DNA of 64,000 nucleotides from Pseudomonas putida (GCF_001636055.1 NZ_CP011789.1:496001-560000); one strand, 5' to 3'. Counted from the first letter of the stretch, positions 18,926 through 29,067 are shown. The notes: generated by a model from the letters alone, not told the origin. Translations and numbers: made by a program.

Positions 18926-20236
18926 TTATCCGCGCGAGGCGGCGATCTTGATCAGCTTGGCATAGTAGAAGCCGTCATGGCCGCCTTCCTGGGCCAGTAG
19001 CTGGCGGCCGTGGGGCTGGCGCAGACCGGCCTCGGTTGCCAGGTCGAGCTCACGGGCACCGGGGGTGCGGGCGAGGAAGGCGTCGATCACGTCGGTGTTC
19101 TCGGTCGGCAGGCTCGAGCAGGTGGCATAGAGCAGCATGCCGCCGACTTCGAGTGTCGGCCACAGCGCATCGAGCAGCTCACCCTGGAGTGCGGCCAGGG
19201 CCGGGATGTCCTCGGCCTGACGGGTCAGCTTGATGTCCGGGTGGCGGCGGATCACGCCGGTCGCCGAGCATGGGGCGTCGAGCAGGATGCGCTGGAACGG
19301 CTTGCCGTCCCACCAACTGGCGGTATCGCGAGCATCACAGGCGATCAGCTCGGCATCGAGCTTCAGCCGGTCGAGGTTCTCGCGCACCCGCGCCAGGCGC
19401 TTGGCCTCCAGGTCGATGGCGACCATCTGCGCCAGGCCCGGCTCGGCTTCGAGCAGATGGCAGGTCTTGCCGCCGGGGGCGCAGCAGGCATCGAGCACGC
19501 GTTGGCCGGGGGCCAGTTCCAGTAGGTCGGCCGACAGCTGTGCAGCTTCGTCCTGCACGCTGATCCAGCCGTCGGCGAAGCCCGGCAGGCTGCGCACGTC
19601 GCAGGCCTCGGCCAGCACGATGCCGTCACGGCTGAACGTGCAGGCGCTGGCGCCGATACCAGCCTCGGCCAGCAGCGCCAGATACGCATCACGGCTGTGA
19701 TGACGGCGGTTGACCCGCAGGATCATCGGCGGGTGGGCGTTGTTGGCGGCGCAGATGGCTTCCCATTGCTCCGGCCAGAACGCCTTGAGCGACTTCTGCA
19801 GCCAGCGCGGGTGGGCGGTGCGGACCACCGGGTCGCGCTCCATGCCGGCGAGCAGTTCCTCGCCCTCGCGCTGGGCGCGGCGCAGCACGGCGTTGAGCAG
19901 GCCCTTGGCCCATGGCTTCTTGAGCTTGTCGGCGCAGCCGACGGTTTCGCCGATGGCGGCGTGGGCCGGAATGCGTGTGTAGAACAGCTGGTACAGGCCG
20001 ACCAGCAGCAGCGCCTGCACATCGGCGTCGGCGGCTTTGAACGGCTTCTGCAGCAGTTGCGCGGCAAGCAGGTCCAGGCGCGGCTGCCAGCGGGCGGTGC
20101 CGAAGGCCAGGTCCTGAGTCAGGCCGCGGTCGCGCTCCTCGACCTTGTCCAGTTGCGCGGGCAGCGAGCTGTTCAGCGAGGCCTTGCCGCTGAGGACGGC
20201 GGCCAGGGCGCGGGCGGCGGCCAGGCGTGGGTTCAT
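18926..20236 (-). CDS. rsmB: 16S rRNA (cytosine-967-C5)-methyltransferase
   Basis: 436 residues. The N-terminal NusB-like RNA-binding domain (about 1-145) is followed by the SAM-dependent methyltransferase with [15 protein letters not shown] (SAM site), the catalytic DAPCSATG motif and the second cysteine in [10 protein letters not shown]. It methylates C967 of 16S rRNA using SAM. The start overlaps the fmt stop by 4 bases, giving the common fmt-rsmB-trkA order. Confidence 0.95.
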   Translation of the reverse strand: MNPRLAAARALAAVLSGKASLNSSLPAQLDKVEERDRGLTQDLAFGTARWQPRLDLLAAQLLQKPFKAADADVQALLLVGLYQLFYTRIPAHAAIGETVGCADKLKKPWAKGLLNAVLRRAQREGEELLAGMERDPVVRTAHPRWLQKSLKAFWPEQWEAICAANNAHPPMILRVNRRHHSRDAYLALLAEAGIGASACTFSRDGIVLAEACDVRSLPGFADGWISVQDEAAQLSADLLELAPGQRVLDACCAPGGKTCHLLEAEPGLAQMVAIDLEAKRLARVRENLDRLKLDAELIACDARDTASWWDGKPFQRILLDAPCSATGVIRRHPDIKLTRQAEDIPALAALQGELLDALWPTLEVGGMLLYATCSSLPTENTDVIDAFLARTPGARELDLATEAGLRQPHGRQLLAQEGGHDGFYYAKLIKIAASRG

Positions 20237-21165
20237 TGGCCGAGCACCTTGCCGCTTGCGAACTTCTCGCGGCGGCTGTTGAACAGGTCGCTGAAGGCCA
20301 GGGCCTTGCCACCGGGCAGTTGCAGGCGGGTCAGGCTCAGGGCGCCGTCAGCGCAGGCGACCACCAGGCCGTCCTTGCTGGCACTGAGGATCTCGCCTGG
20401 CTCACCTTTGCCTGTGGACAAGTTCGCGCCCAGCACCTTCACGGTTTCGCCGTCGAGGGTGCTGTGGCATACCGGCCACGGGTTGAAGGCGCGGATCAGG
20501 CGTTCCAGCTCCACGGCCGGGCGGCTCCAGTCCAGACGCGCCTCATCCTTGTTCAGCTTGTGTGCATAGGTGGCCAGGGCGTCGTCCTGCACCTCGCCCT
20601 GCAGGCTGCCGTCGGCAAGGCCGGCGATGGCTTGCACCACGGCGCCAGGGCCCAGCTGGGCGAGGCGGTCGTGCAGGCTGCCGCCGGTGTCGTCGGCGCT
20701 GATCGGTGTGGTGACCTTGAGCAGCATGGGGCCGGTGTCCAGGCCCGCTTCCATGCGCATCACGGTTACGCCGCTCTCGGCATCACCGGCCTCGACGGCG
20801 CGCTGGATCGGCGCCGCACCGCGCCAGCGTGGCAGCAGGGAGGCGTGGCTGTTGATGCAGCCAAGGCGCGGGATATCCAGCACCGCCTGCGGCAGGATCA
20901 GGCCGTAGGCGACCACCACCATCAGGTCCGGTTTCAGTGCGGCGAGTTCAGCCTGCGCGTCGGCATTGCGCAGGGTCTGTGGCTGGTACACCGGTATGTC
21001 ATGGGCCAATGCCAGGGCTTTGACCGCGCTCGGCATAAGCTTCTGGCCCCGGCCGGCGGGACGGTCGGGCTGGGTGTAGACAGCCACGATTTCGTAAGGG
21101 CTGTCGAGCAGGGCCTTGAGGTGTTCGGCGGCAAACTCTGGGGTGCCTGCGAAGACGATGCGCAT
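20233..21165 (-). CDS. fmt: Methionyl-tRNA formyltransferase
   Basis: 310 residues. The N-terminal formyltransferase domain has the SLLPRWRG signature ([17 protein letters not shown]), and a C-terminal OB-like tRNA-binding domain follows. It transfers formyl from 10-formyl-tetrahydrofolate to Met-tRNAi. It is downstream of def, whose product later removes the formyl group. A terminator-like hairpin sits just upstream of this start (21181-21212), which may reduce or regulate read-through from def. Confidence 0.96.
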   Translation of the reverse strand: MRIVFAGTPEFAAEHLKALLDSPYEIVAVYTQPDRPAGRGQKLMPSAVKALALAHDIPVYQPQTLRNADAQAELAALKPDLMVVVAYGLILPQAVLDIPRLGCINSHASLLPRWRGAAPIQRAVEAGDAESGVTVMRMEAGLDTGPMLLKVTTPISADDTGGSLHDRLAQLGPGAVVQAIAGLADGSLQGEVQDDALATYAHKLNKDEARLDWSRPAVELERLIRAFNPWPVCHSTLDGETVKVLGANLSTGKGEPGEILSASKDGLVVACADGALSLTRLQLPGGKALAFSDLFNSRREKFASGKVLGQ

Positions 21166-21180
21166 GGAGTTCTCGCTTCA

Positions 21181-21212
21181 AAAAAGAAAAAGGCTTGCCG
21201 GAGCAAGCCTTC
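21181..21212 (-). terminator. Intrinsic terminator between def and fmt
   Basis: On the minus strand: hairpin arms AAGGCTTGC and GCAAGCCTT around a 4-base loop, followed by a T-rich tract (T5-C-T6). It ends 15 bases before the fmt start codon, so it lies inside what is otherwise a def-fmt operon. Confidence 0.75.
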
Positions 21213-21225
21213 TGGAAGGTGGGGA

Positions 21226-21732
21226 TCAGGCTTGCTGGCGGTGCTGCTTTTCCAGCTTCTTCTTGATCCGGTCGCGTTTGAGCTGAGACAGGTAGTCGAC
21301 GAACAGCTTGCCGTTGAGGTGATCGAACTCGTGCTGCACGCACACCGCCAGCAGGCCCTCGGCCTCGAGCTCGTAGGGCTTGCCGTCGCGATCCTGGGCC
21401 TTGACCCGCACGCGCAGCGGGCGGTCGACGTTCTCATAGAAGCCTGGCACCGACAGGCAGCCTTCCTGGTACTGCCCCATGTCGTGGGTCAGCTCTTCGA
21501 CGCTGGGGTTGATGAACACTCGCGGTTCGCTGCGATCTTCGGAAAGATCCATCACCACGACCTGCTTGTGCACGTTGACCTGGGTCGCGGCCAGGCCGAT
21601 GCCGGGCGCTTCGTACATGGTTTCAAACATGTCGTCGATCAGCTGCTGCAGGGCGTCGTCGAACTCCGTTACCGGTTTGGCGAGGGTGCGCAGGCGCGGG
21701 TCGGGGAATTCGAGGATGTTCAAGATGGCCAT
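21226..21732 (-). CDS. def: Peptide deformylase
   Basis: A 168-residue metalloenzyme with all three family motifs: GIGLAATQ (motif 1), EGCLSVPG (motif 2, cysteine metal ligand) and QHEFDHLNG (motif 3, HEXXH metal site). It removes the formyl group from nascent polypeptides. It is first of the def-fmt-rsmB-trkA minus-strand run. The region upstream, shared with dprA, contains two DnaA-box-like sequences. Confidence 0.96.
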   Translation of the reverse strand: MAILNILEFPDPRLRTLAKPVTEFDDALQQLIDDMFETMYEAPGIGLAATQVNVHKQVVVMDLSEDRSEPRVFINPSVEELTHDMGQYQEGCLSVPGFYENVDRPLRVRVKAQDRDGKPYELEAEGLLAVCVQHEFDHLNGKLFVDYLSQLKRDRIKKKLEKQHRQQA

Positions 21733-21873
21733 AGGGTCAGGCAGTCACTGTGCGTTTGGTTGAAAACTGAGCACACATAATAAAGGGAAATGGAGCGTTC
21801 GGCACCTGTGAAGCTTGGCTAGGGTCTCTATGGGCTTGATAGCTGCCGTTTTGATCGACAGCTTTTCAAAGTG

Positions 21874-21894
21874 TTATTCACAAAGTTATCCACA
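21874..21894 (+). promoter_or_regulatory. Tandem DnaA boxes in the def-dprA divergent region
   Basis: TTATTCACA (21874-21882, one mismatch) and TTATCCACA (21886-21894, perfect) lie in the same orientation with starts 12 bases apart. They are 46 bases upstream of dprA, an arrangement like that seen in bacterial origins and DnaA-controlled promoters. Function is inferred. Confidence 0.6.
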
Positions 21895-21940
21895 GGATGT
21901 GCCGCTTCATTGGCCTCCTGCCGATCAAGGACGATCCACC

Positions 21941-23038
21941 ATGAACCCATCCCGCTCGTCGCCTTGCACTCCGGCGGAACTGGAGGCGCGGCTGCGTCTG
22001 CATCGCCTTCCCGATATTGGCTTGCGTCGTTTCCATACCCTCATCGAAGCATTCGGCAGCGCCTCTTCGGCACTCAGTGCCCCGGCCAGCGCGTGGCGTG
22101 CTCTAGGCCTGAAGGCTTCCAGTATAGACGCCCGGCGTAGTGCGCAAGTACGCGATGGCGCATTGGCTGCAATGGCCTGGCTAGAGCGTCCGGGCCAGTG
22201 TTTACTGATGTGGGACGGCCCTGGATACCCGGCATTGCTGGCCGAGATAGACGATCCGCCGCCTTTGCTTTTCGTGGCCGGCGACCCTGCCCTGCTCGAA
22301 CGGCCGCAGTTGGCGATCGTGGGGAGCAGGCGTGCTTCACCCCCGGCGCTGGATACGGCCGGTGCGTTTTCCCGTTGCCTGGCTCACGCCGGGTTCACCA
22401 TCACCAGCGGCTTGGCACTGGGTATCGACGGCGCCGCTCATCGGGCTGCGTTGAACGCTGGCGGCCACACGATCGGGGTGCTCGGCACAGGGTTGCAAAA
22501 ACTTTATCCACAGCGCCATCGCGACTTGGCACGGGCCATGATCGACAGCGGCAGCGCGCTGGTTTCGGAGTACCCGCTGGACGCCGGACCACTGGCCGGT
22601 AACTTCCCGCGGCGCAACCGGATCATCAGCGGCCTGTCCCTCGGCGTGCTGGTCGTGGAGGCCAGCCTGGCCAGCGGCTCGTTGATCACCGCCCGGCTGG
22701 CTGCCGAACAGGGACGGGAGGTGTACGCGATTCCCGGCTCCATTCACCACCCGGGCGCCAAGGGCTGCCATCAACTGATTCGCGATGGTGCGCTGCTGGT
22801 GGAGAGTGTCGGGCAGATCCTCGACAGCCTGCGCGGTTGGCAGAACCTGCCTCCCGCGTCTGCGGAGAAACCGGGTCATCCACTGCTGGCGTTGCTGCAT
22901 GCCGCTCCGCAGACCAGCGAGGGCCTGGCCCACAGCAGCGGGCTGCCATTGGCCCAGGTACTGGCCAGTCTGACCGAGCTCGAACTCGAAGGACGGGTCA
23001 GCAGCGAAGCCGGACGTTGGTTTGCCCGTTCCGCCTAA
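21941..23038 (+). CDS. dprA: DNA-processing protein DprA/Smf
   Basis: 365 residues. It has an N-terminal SAM/HhH-like region (LRLHRLPDIGLRRFHTL), the Rossmann-like DprA core with IVGSRRASPPALDTA, TSGLALGIDGAAH and FPRRNRIISGLS, and a C-terminal winged-helix domain. In competent bacteria DprA loads RecA on incoming single-stranded DNA. Here its role is otherwise uncertain. The start is the ATG at 21941 behind AAGGA; the frame is open upstream but without support. Confidence 0.94.
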   Translation: MNPSRSSPCTPAELEARLRLHRLPDIGLRRFHTLIEAFGSASSALSAPASAWRALGLKASSIDARRSAQVRDGALAAMAWLERPGQCLLMWDGPGYPALLAEIDDPPPLLFVAGDPALLERPQLAIVGSRRASPPALDTAGAFSRCLAHAGFTITSGLALGIDGAAHRAALNAGGHTIGVLGTGLQKLYPQRHRDLARAMIDSGSALVSEYPLDAGPLAGNFPRRNRIISGLSLGVLVVEASLASGSLITARLAAEQGREVYAIPGSIHHPGAKGCHQLIRDGALLVESVGQILDSLRGWQNLPPASAEKPGHPLLALLHAAPQTSEGLAHSSGLPLAQVLASLTELELEGRVSSEAGRWFARSA

Positions 23039-23075
23039 GTACACTGCGCATCAGGCTTAAAGCGGAGAGACAGCA

Positions 23076-23633
23076 ATGGTGAGCAGTTGGCGTGTGCAAC
23101 AAGCCGCGCGTGAGGTGAAGGCGGGTGCGGTGATCGCCTATCCAACGGAAGCGGTCTGGGGCCTGGGCTGCGACCCGTGGAACGAAGACGCGGTGTACCG
23201 CCTGTTGGCGCTCAAGTCACGCCCTGTGGATAAGGGCCTGATCCTGGTCGCCGACAACATCCGCCAGTTCGACTTCCTGTTCGAGGATTTCCCCGAAGAC
23301 TGGATCGACCGCATGGGCAGCACCTGGCCGGGCCCGAACACCTGGCTGGTGCCGCACCAGGACCTGTTGCCCGAATGGGTGACCGGTCAGCACGATACGG
23401 TGGCGCTGCGGGTCAGCGATCATCCGCAGGTGCGTGAGCTGTGCGCGCTGGTCGGGCCGCTGATCTCCACCTCCGCCAACCCGGCCGGGCGGCCGGCGGC
23501 CAAGAGCCGGTTGCGGGTCGAGCAGTATTTCCACAACCAGCTGGACCTGGTGCTCGGCGGCGCGCTGGGCGGACGCAGGAATCCGAGTGTGATTCGCGAT
23601 CTGGTCACGGGCGAAGTCGTGCGGCCGGGGTGA
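23076..23633 (+). CDS. tsaC: Threonylcarbamoyl-AMP synthase (TsaC/YrdC family)
   Basis: A 185-residue YrdC-domain protein. The KxR-S/TxN type binding residues are found in [28 protein letters not shown] and [12 protein letters not shown]. It makes threonylcarbamoyl-AMP from threonine, bicarbonate and ATP for t6A modification of ANN-decoding tRNAs. It follows dprA by 37 bases, the usual pairing, and is probably co-transcribed with it. Confidence 0.94.
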   Translation: MVSSWRVQQAAREVKAGAVIAYPTEAVWGLGCDPWNEDAVYRLLALKSRPVDKGLILVADNIRQFDFLFEDFPEDWIDRMGSTWPGPNTWLVPHQDLLPEWVTGQHDTVALRVSDHPQVRELCALVGPLISTSANPAGRPAAKSRLRVEQYFHNQLDLVLGGALGGRRNPSVIRDLVTGEVVRPG

Positions 23634-23644
23634 TTGTTCGACAC

Positions 23645-23735
23645 TTGTAGGAGCGGGCTTGCCCGCGAAAAGGCCACCGCGGTGCATGGCACCGGCTCTG
23701 CCGGTGTTCGCGGGACAAGCCCGCTCCCACAGGGG
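23645..23735. repeat. REP pair (BIME-like)
   Basis: Two inverted REP copies: 23645-23675 (GTAGGAGCGGGCTTGCCCGC) and 23707-23735 (TTCGCGGGACAAGCCCGCTC), with a small ACCGGCTCTGCCGGT hairpin between them. It lies just after tsaC. Confidence 0.87.
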
Positions 23736-23910
23736 ATTGGGCTGACCTTTAGATTTTGAGCAAGACAGTTGCTCCTACAAGGGAGAGAGGCACCGCTCAT
23801 CAGGGTTTTCTGATTCTGATCCTCAAGACTGCACATTTCTGACTTAGGGAAATATCCTACGCAGCCTGTCGACCGCCATTACCTTCTCAGTGGGAACGTC
23901 TACCTCTAGG
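23736..23910. other. Gene-free stretch between REP pair and structured leader
   Basis: About 175 bases with no supported ORF. It probably contains the promoter of the small gene at 24107, but I cannot place -35/-10 elements with confidence. Confidence 0.4.
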
Positions 23911-23916
23911 CTCCAG

Positions 23917-24106
23917 ACCGTCGCCGAACAAACTTGGCGATCGGGTGTGGTAACCCGGTGTTTCTGGGGCAATGCCGCTTATGGCGGCTGTGCGCGGGAG
24001 GCTTTTGCCTGCCGGAAATGCCTCCAGTCCGGTTTACCACTCCGCGTACAGCTGCCACCCAACCGTGTGGCAACGAAAGGGTGTCAGCTCCATCACTGGA
24101 GCAATT
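23917..24106 (+). ncRNA. Structured 5' leader of the DUF3077-type gene (candidate cis-regulatory RNA)
   Basis: Pairings read from the sequence: TCGCC/GGCGA (23921-23925 with 23936-23940). A long stem GTGGTAACCCGG/CCGGTTTACCAC (23947-23958 with 24029-24040; 11 pairs, 1 mismatch) encloses two hairpins, GCCGC/GCGGC (23974-23978 with 23984-23988) and GGAGGC/GCCTCC (23997-24002 with 24020-24025). TGCCAC/GTGGCA follows (24053-24058 with 24067-24072). The last hairpin GCTCCA/TGGAGC (24087-24092 with 24097-24102) contains the GGAG ribosome-binding site of the gene. This suggests translation controlled by RNA folding. Promoter and ligand are unknown. Confidence 0.6.
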
Positions 24107-24406
24107 ATGAAGAAGCTAGTCCCCGATCCACCACTCCCCAAAACCACCGCCCACCCCTTCGGCCGCTGCGACGCCGGCCATCCCCCTCTCTTCACCGTCA
24201 ACCCCGACATCGAACCCCACGACGCCTTGGTCCACGTCGCCCTCTACCTACGCTGTGCCTACGACACTGGCATCAAAGCCGTTGACCACCTGAGCGACGG
24301 CGGTCGGGGCATGTTCTGGTCGAGCCTGCATGCCATCGAGCTGGCAGAGGGCCTGGTCGAAGCGATGCTGGATGGGATCGAGTCTGCGGGTAGCCCCCAA
24401 GCCTGA
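24107..24406 (+). CDS. DUF3077-type small protein
   Basis: A 99-residue protein starting MKKLVPDPPLPK, an N-terminus typical of a Pseudomonas small-protein family (DUF3077 or a near relative) that often has many copies per genome. No signal peptide or membrane helix is visible; the C-terminal half is helical (FWSSLHAIELAEGLVEAML). The start is ATG 24107 with GGAG 5 bases upstream. The frame is open to 23972, but that part is the structured leader. The function is unknown. REP clusters flank it on both sides. Confidence 0.75.
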   Translation: MKKLVPDPPLPKTTAHPFGRCDAGHPPLFTVNPDIEPHDALVHVALYLRCAYDTGIKAVDHLSDGGRGMFWSSLHAIELAEGLVEAMLDGIESAGSPQA

Positions 24407-24426
24407 TGACTTGAGCAGAGCCCTCG

Positions 24427-24552
24427 GTGGGAGCGGGCTTGTCGGGGCGACGAACCGCGGTGTGCTTTTCGCGGGCAAGCCCGCTCCTACAGGAACCGCG
24501 CGGCACGCATGAACGGCGCTGAACCTGTAGGAGCGGGCTTGTCCCGCGATGG
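24427..24552. repeat. Cluster of three REP elements
   Basis: REP copies at about 24427-24450 (degenerate, GTCGGGGCGAC), 24467-24492 (TTCGCGGGCAAGCCCGCTCC) and 24525-24552 (GTAGGAGCGGGCTTGTCCCG). They lie between the small DUF3077-type gene and qor, whose 3' end is at 24558. Confidence 0.85.
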
Positions 24553-24557
24553 GGCCC

Positions 24558-25535
24558 TCAGGGCAACAGCACCGTCGACCCCACCGTCTGGCGCGCCGAC
24601 AAGGCCTCCTGCGCTTTCGCCGCCTCGCTCAGCGGATAGCGCTGCTGGATATCCACCACCAGCTTGCCACTGGCAATCATCGCGAACAGGTCATCGGCCA
24701 TGGCCTGGGTGTTCTCGGCGTTATTGGCGTAGCTGGCCAGGGTCGGTCGGGTCACGTACAGCGAGCCCTTCTGCGACAGAATTCCCAGATTCACGCCACT
24801 CACCGCGCCGGAGGCATTGCCGAAGCTCACCATCAAGCCACGCGGGCGCAGGCAGTCGAGCGAAGTCAGCCAGGTGTCGGCACCTACGCCGTCATACACC
24901 ACCGCGCACTTCTTGCCTTCGGTCAGCTCCAGCACACGCTTGGCCACGTCTTCATGGCTGTAGTCGATGGTCGCCCAGGCCCCCAGCGCCTTGGCGCGTT
25001 CGGCTTTTTCGGGCGAGCTGACAGTGCCGATCAGCTTGGCGCCCAAGGCCTTGGCCCATTGGCAAGCCAGCGAGCCGACGCCACCTGCTGCGGCGTGGAA
25101 CAGAATGAAGTCGCCGGGCTGCACCGCGTAGGTCTGCTTGAGCAGGTACTGGGTGGTCAGGCCCTTGAGCATCACGGCCGCAGCCTGCTCGAAGCTGATG
25201 CTGTCAGGCAGCTTCACCAGGTTCGCTTCCGGCAGGGTGTGGTATTCGCCATAGGCGCCCAGCGGCCCGCCGCCGTAGCCGACGCGGTCGCCGACCTTCA
25301 AGCGGGTGACGCCCTCGCCCACCGCATCGACCACACCCGCACCTTCGGTGCCCAGGCCTGAAGGCAGTGATGGCGGCGCGTAGAGCCCGCCACGGAAATA
25401 GGTATCGATGAAATTCAGACCGATCGCATGGTTGCGCACGCGCACCTGCTGCGGGCCGGGCGGTGTCGGTTCGAAGTCCACGAGCTGCAGGACTTCCGGG
25501 CCGCCATGCTGGCTGAACTGAATACGCTTGGCCAT
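24558..25535 (-). CDS. qor: NADPH:quinone oxidoreductase (zinc-independent MDR family)
   Basis: A 325-residue medium-chain dehydrogenase/reductase of the quinone oxidoreductase branch. It has the GroES-like N-terminal domain (HAIGLNFIDTYFRGGLY) and the NADPH motif HAAAGGVGSLACQWAKALGAK; zinc ligands are absent. It catalyses one-electron reduction of quinones with NADPH. The start is the ATG at 25533-25535 with AGGAG 6 bases upstream; a GTG one codon earlier is less likely. It diverges from hemF (133 bases between starts). Confidence 0.93.
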   Translation of the reverse strand: MAKRIQFSQHGGPEVLQLVDFEPTPPGPQQVRVRNHAIGLNFIDTYFRGGLYAPPSLPSGLGTEGAGVVDAVGEGVTRLKVGDRVGYGGGPLGAYGEYHTLPEANLVKLPDSISFEQAAAVMLKGLTTQYLLKQTYAVQPGDFILFHAAAGGVGSLACQWAKALGAKLIGTVSSPEKAERAKALGAWATIDYSHEDVAKRVLELTEGKKCAVVYDGVGADTWLTSLDCLRPRGLMVSFGNASGAVSGVNLGILSQKGSLYVTRPTLASYANNAENTQAMADDLFAMIASGKLVVDIQQRYPLSEAAKAQEALSARQTVGSTVLLP

Positions 25536-25590
25536 CACACACTCCTGTTGTCGTCATCGCAAAGGCCCTCTATCGGACGCCTTTGCTTGA

Positions 25591-26580
<990 letters not shown>

Positions 26581-26583
26581 ATC

Positions 26584-26592
26584 TGTGGATAA
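26584..26592 (-). other. Perfect DnaA box between hemF and aroE
   Basis: TGTGGATAA (TTATCCACA on the minus strand) in the 25-base gap, just before the aroE ribosome-binding site. Confidence 0.55.
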
Positions 26593-26605
26593 CCGAGGAT
26601 TTCCC

Positions 26606-27430
26606 ATGGACCAGTACGTCGTTTTCGGTAACCCCATCGGCCACAGCAAGTCGCCGCTGATCCACCGCCTGTTCGCCGAGCAGACCGGCCAGGATCTGGA
26701 ATACAGCACCCTGCTGGCGCCGCTGGACGAGTTCAGCGACTGCGCCCGCGGCTTCTTCAAGCAGGGCAGCGGCGCCAACGTGACCGTGCCGTTCAAGGAA
26801 GAGGCGTACCGCCTGTGCGACAGCCTCACGCCACGGGCGCAACGCGCGGGCGCGGTCAACACGCTGACCTTGTTGGCCGATGGCACGTTGCAGGGCGACA
26901 ACACCGATGGCGCAGGCCTTGTGCGCGACCTGACGGTGAATGCCGGGGTCACGCTGGCGGGCAAGCGCATCCTGATTCTCGGCGCCGGTGGTGCGGTGCG
27001 TGGCGTGCTGGAGCCGATCCTGGCGCATAAGCCGCAATCGCTGGTGATCGCCAATCGTACGGTGGAAAAGGCCGAGCAGCTGGCGCGCGAGTTCGATGAA
27101 CTCGGGCCGGTGGTCGCCAGCGGTTTTGCCTGGCTGCAGGAGCCGGTGGACGTGATCATCAACGCCACTTCGGCGAGCCTTTCGGGGGAGTTGCCGCCGA
27201 TCGCCGAGAGTCTGGTCGAGGCCGGTCGCACCGTGTGCTACGACATGATGTATGGCAAGGAGCCGACGCCGTTCTGCCAGTGGGCGACGAAGCTTGGGGC
27301 GGCGAAAGTGCTGGATGGGCTGGGAATGCTCGCCGAGCAGGCGGCCGAGGCGTTTTACGTCTGGCGCGGGATTCGGCCTGACACCGGGCCGGTGCTGGAT
27401 GAATTGCGGAGGCAGTTGGCGCGGGGGTAG
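26606..27430 (+). CDS. aroE: Shikimate dehydrogenase (NADP+)
   Basis: 274 residues. The N-terminal substrate domain has [12 protein letters not shown], the catalytic lysine in [10 protein letters not shown] and the aspartate in [10 protein letters not shown]. The NADP-binding domain has [15 protein letters not shown] and [11 protein letters not shown]. It reduces 3-dehydroshikimate to shikimate. The start is ATG 26606 (MDQYVVFGN), with GAGGAT upstream. Its 3' end converges on the SulP gene with a 3-base gap. Confidence 0.96.
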   Translation: MDQYVVFGNPIGHSKSPLIHRLFAEQTGQDLEYSTLLAPLDEFSDCARGFFKQGSGANVTVPFKEEAYRLCDSLTPRAQRAGAVNTLTLLADGTLQGDNTDGAGLVRDLTVNAGVTLAGKRILILGAGGAVRGVLEPILAHKPQSLVIANRTVEKAEQLAREFDELGPVVASGFAWLQEPVDVIINATSASLSGELPPIAESLVEAGRTVCYDMMYGKEPTPFCQWATKLGAAKVLDGLGMLAEQAAEAFYVWRGIRPDTGPVLDELRRQLARG

Positions 27431-27433
27431 AGA

Positions 27434-28999
27434 TTACTCCTCGAACCTGATCGGACACCCGTCGATCCCCTCCAGCTTCTGCAACTCCTCCACCACCTGG
27501 GGCCTGGCCCGATGCAGGGTCAGGCTGCCGCCATTGCGCGCCAGCCGGCGCGCCTCGCGATGCAACATATCCACACCCGAATAGTCGATGAAGTTGATCT
27601 GCCGCGCGTCGATCACCACATGCGGCCCTTGGCAGCGCTGCAGGCGTACCTGCAGATAATGCGCGGCACCGAAGAAGATCGAGCCACCGACCCGCAGCAC
27701 GTCCGCCTCCCCTTCACGGCTCTGCTGCACCCGTGGCCGCGAGGTGCGCTTGAGGTAGAAGAACAGCGACGCCAGCACTCCCGCGTAGATCGCCGTCTGC
27801 AACTCCAGTAACAGGGTTGCCGCCGCGGTCAGCGCCATCACCAGGAACTCCGAACGGCTGACGCGGAACAGCGCGCGAATCGCCTTGTGATCCACCAGTC
27901 CCCAACAAATCAGCAGGATGCTGCCGGCCATCGCCGGGATCGGCAGGTGAGCGATGAGCCCGGCACCGGCCACGGCGAACAGCGCCACCCACAGCGCCGA
28001 GAACACCCCGGCCATAGGGGAGCGGGCGCCCGCCTCGAAGCTCAGTCCGGAGCGGGTGAACGAACCAGACGACAGGTAACCCGAGAAAAACGCCCCGACC
28101 ATGTTGGAAAAACCCTGGGCGCGAATCTCCTGGTCGGCGTCGATCAGTTGTTCGGAACGTGCTGACAACGAGCGGGCGATCGACAGGCTGGTGACCAGCC
28201 CGAGCATGCCCACCGCCACGGCGCTGGGCAGCAGGCGCAGGATCAGGTCCAGGTCGAGCAACGGCAGCGGGCTCAGGGGCGGCAGATGGCCGCTGAACGC
28301 GGGAACGCGGGGCACGTGAGCGAAGTATCCGGGCAGCAGCCACGCCACCAGGCTCACCAGTACCAGGCTTATCAACAGCGCCGGCCAGCGCGGGCGCAAG
28401 AGCTTGATGGCGATGCCGATCAGCAAGGTGGCCAGGCCCAGCCCCAGCGAGGGCACGTCCACTTCGCGGGCATGGGCGAACAGGTCCTGGGCCGTCTTGA
28501 GTGCCGTGGCCTGGCTGGGCAAGTCGATGCCCATCAGGTTCGGCAACTGGCCAAGGGCAATGACGATGGCGGCGCCCAGGGTGAAGCCGAGCACCACTGA
28601 ATGGGAGACGAAGTTGACCAGCGTGCCGAAGCGCAGCAGCCCGAGCAGCAGCTGGAACACCCCGCCAAGAAAGGTCAGCAGCAGGACGAGGGTCACGTAG
28701 TCGCTGCTGCCGGCCACGGCCAGCGGGCTGATGCTGGCGTAGAGGACGATGGAGATGGCGGCGGTGGGACCGCAGATCAGGTGCCACGACGACCCCCACA
28801 GGCAGGCGATCAGTACCGGCACGATGGCCGCATACAGGCCGTACTCGGCGGGCAGGCCGGCAATCAACGCATAGGCGATGGACTGCGGCAGGGCGAGAAT
28901 CGCGCCGCTCAGACCCACCAGTAGGTCCTGGCGCAGGCTGCGGCGCGATTGCCGGGGAAGCCAGGTCAGGAAGGGCAGCAGCTGGGTCAGGCGGGGCAT
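27434..28999 (-). CDS. SulP-family anion transporter with STAS domain
   Basis: 521 residues: a 14-helix-type SulP membrane domain (starting QDLLVGLSGAILALPQSIAYALIAGLP, the family signature region) and a C-terminal STAS domain from about residue 430 (HVVIDARQINFIDYSGVDMLHREAR). It is probably a sulfate or bicarbonate symporter. The neighbouring genes deal with choline-O-sulfate and its binding protein, so sulfate is plausible, but the substrate is not shown by sequence. Confidence 0.88.
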   Translation of the reverse strand: MPRLTQLLPFLTWLPRQSRRSLRQDLLVGLSGAILALPQSIAYALIAGLPAEYGLYAAIVPVLIACLWGSSWHLICGPTAAISIVLYASISPLAVAGSSDYVTLVLLLTFLGGVFQLLLGLLRFGTLVNFVSHSVVLGFTLGAAIVIALGQLPNLMGIDLPSQATALKTAQDLFAHAREVDVPSLGLGLATLLIGIAIKLLRPRWPALLISLVLVSLVAWLLPGYFAHVPRVPAFSGHLPPLSPLPLLDLDLILRLLPSAVAVGMLGLVTSLSIARSLSARSEQLIDADQEIRAQGFSNMVGAFFSGYLSSGSFTRSGLSFEAGARSPMAGVFSALWVALFAVAGAGLIAHLPIPAMAGSILLICWGLVDHKAIRALFRVSRSEFLVMALTAAATLLLELQTAIYAGVLASLFFYLKRTSRPRVQQSREGEADVLRVGGSIFFGAAHYLQVRLQRCQGPHVVIDARQINFIDYSGVDMLHREARRLARNGGSLTLHRARPQVVEELQKLEGIDGCPIRFEE

Positions 29000-29067
29000 G
29001 GGTTATTCACAGTCCTGAGTTTTGCCCCTTTCTGGAGCGGATTCATACCCACCGCGGCAGCGGGCAA

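Noticed and set aside
17550..18965. A 471-residue plus-strand open frame
   Set aside because: Antisense shadow of trkA, without motifs of its own.
24427..24552. Possible CRISPR array in the repeat cluster
   Set aside because: The repeats are inverted REP palindromes with irregular spacing and no unique spacers of equal size, and no cas genes are present.
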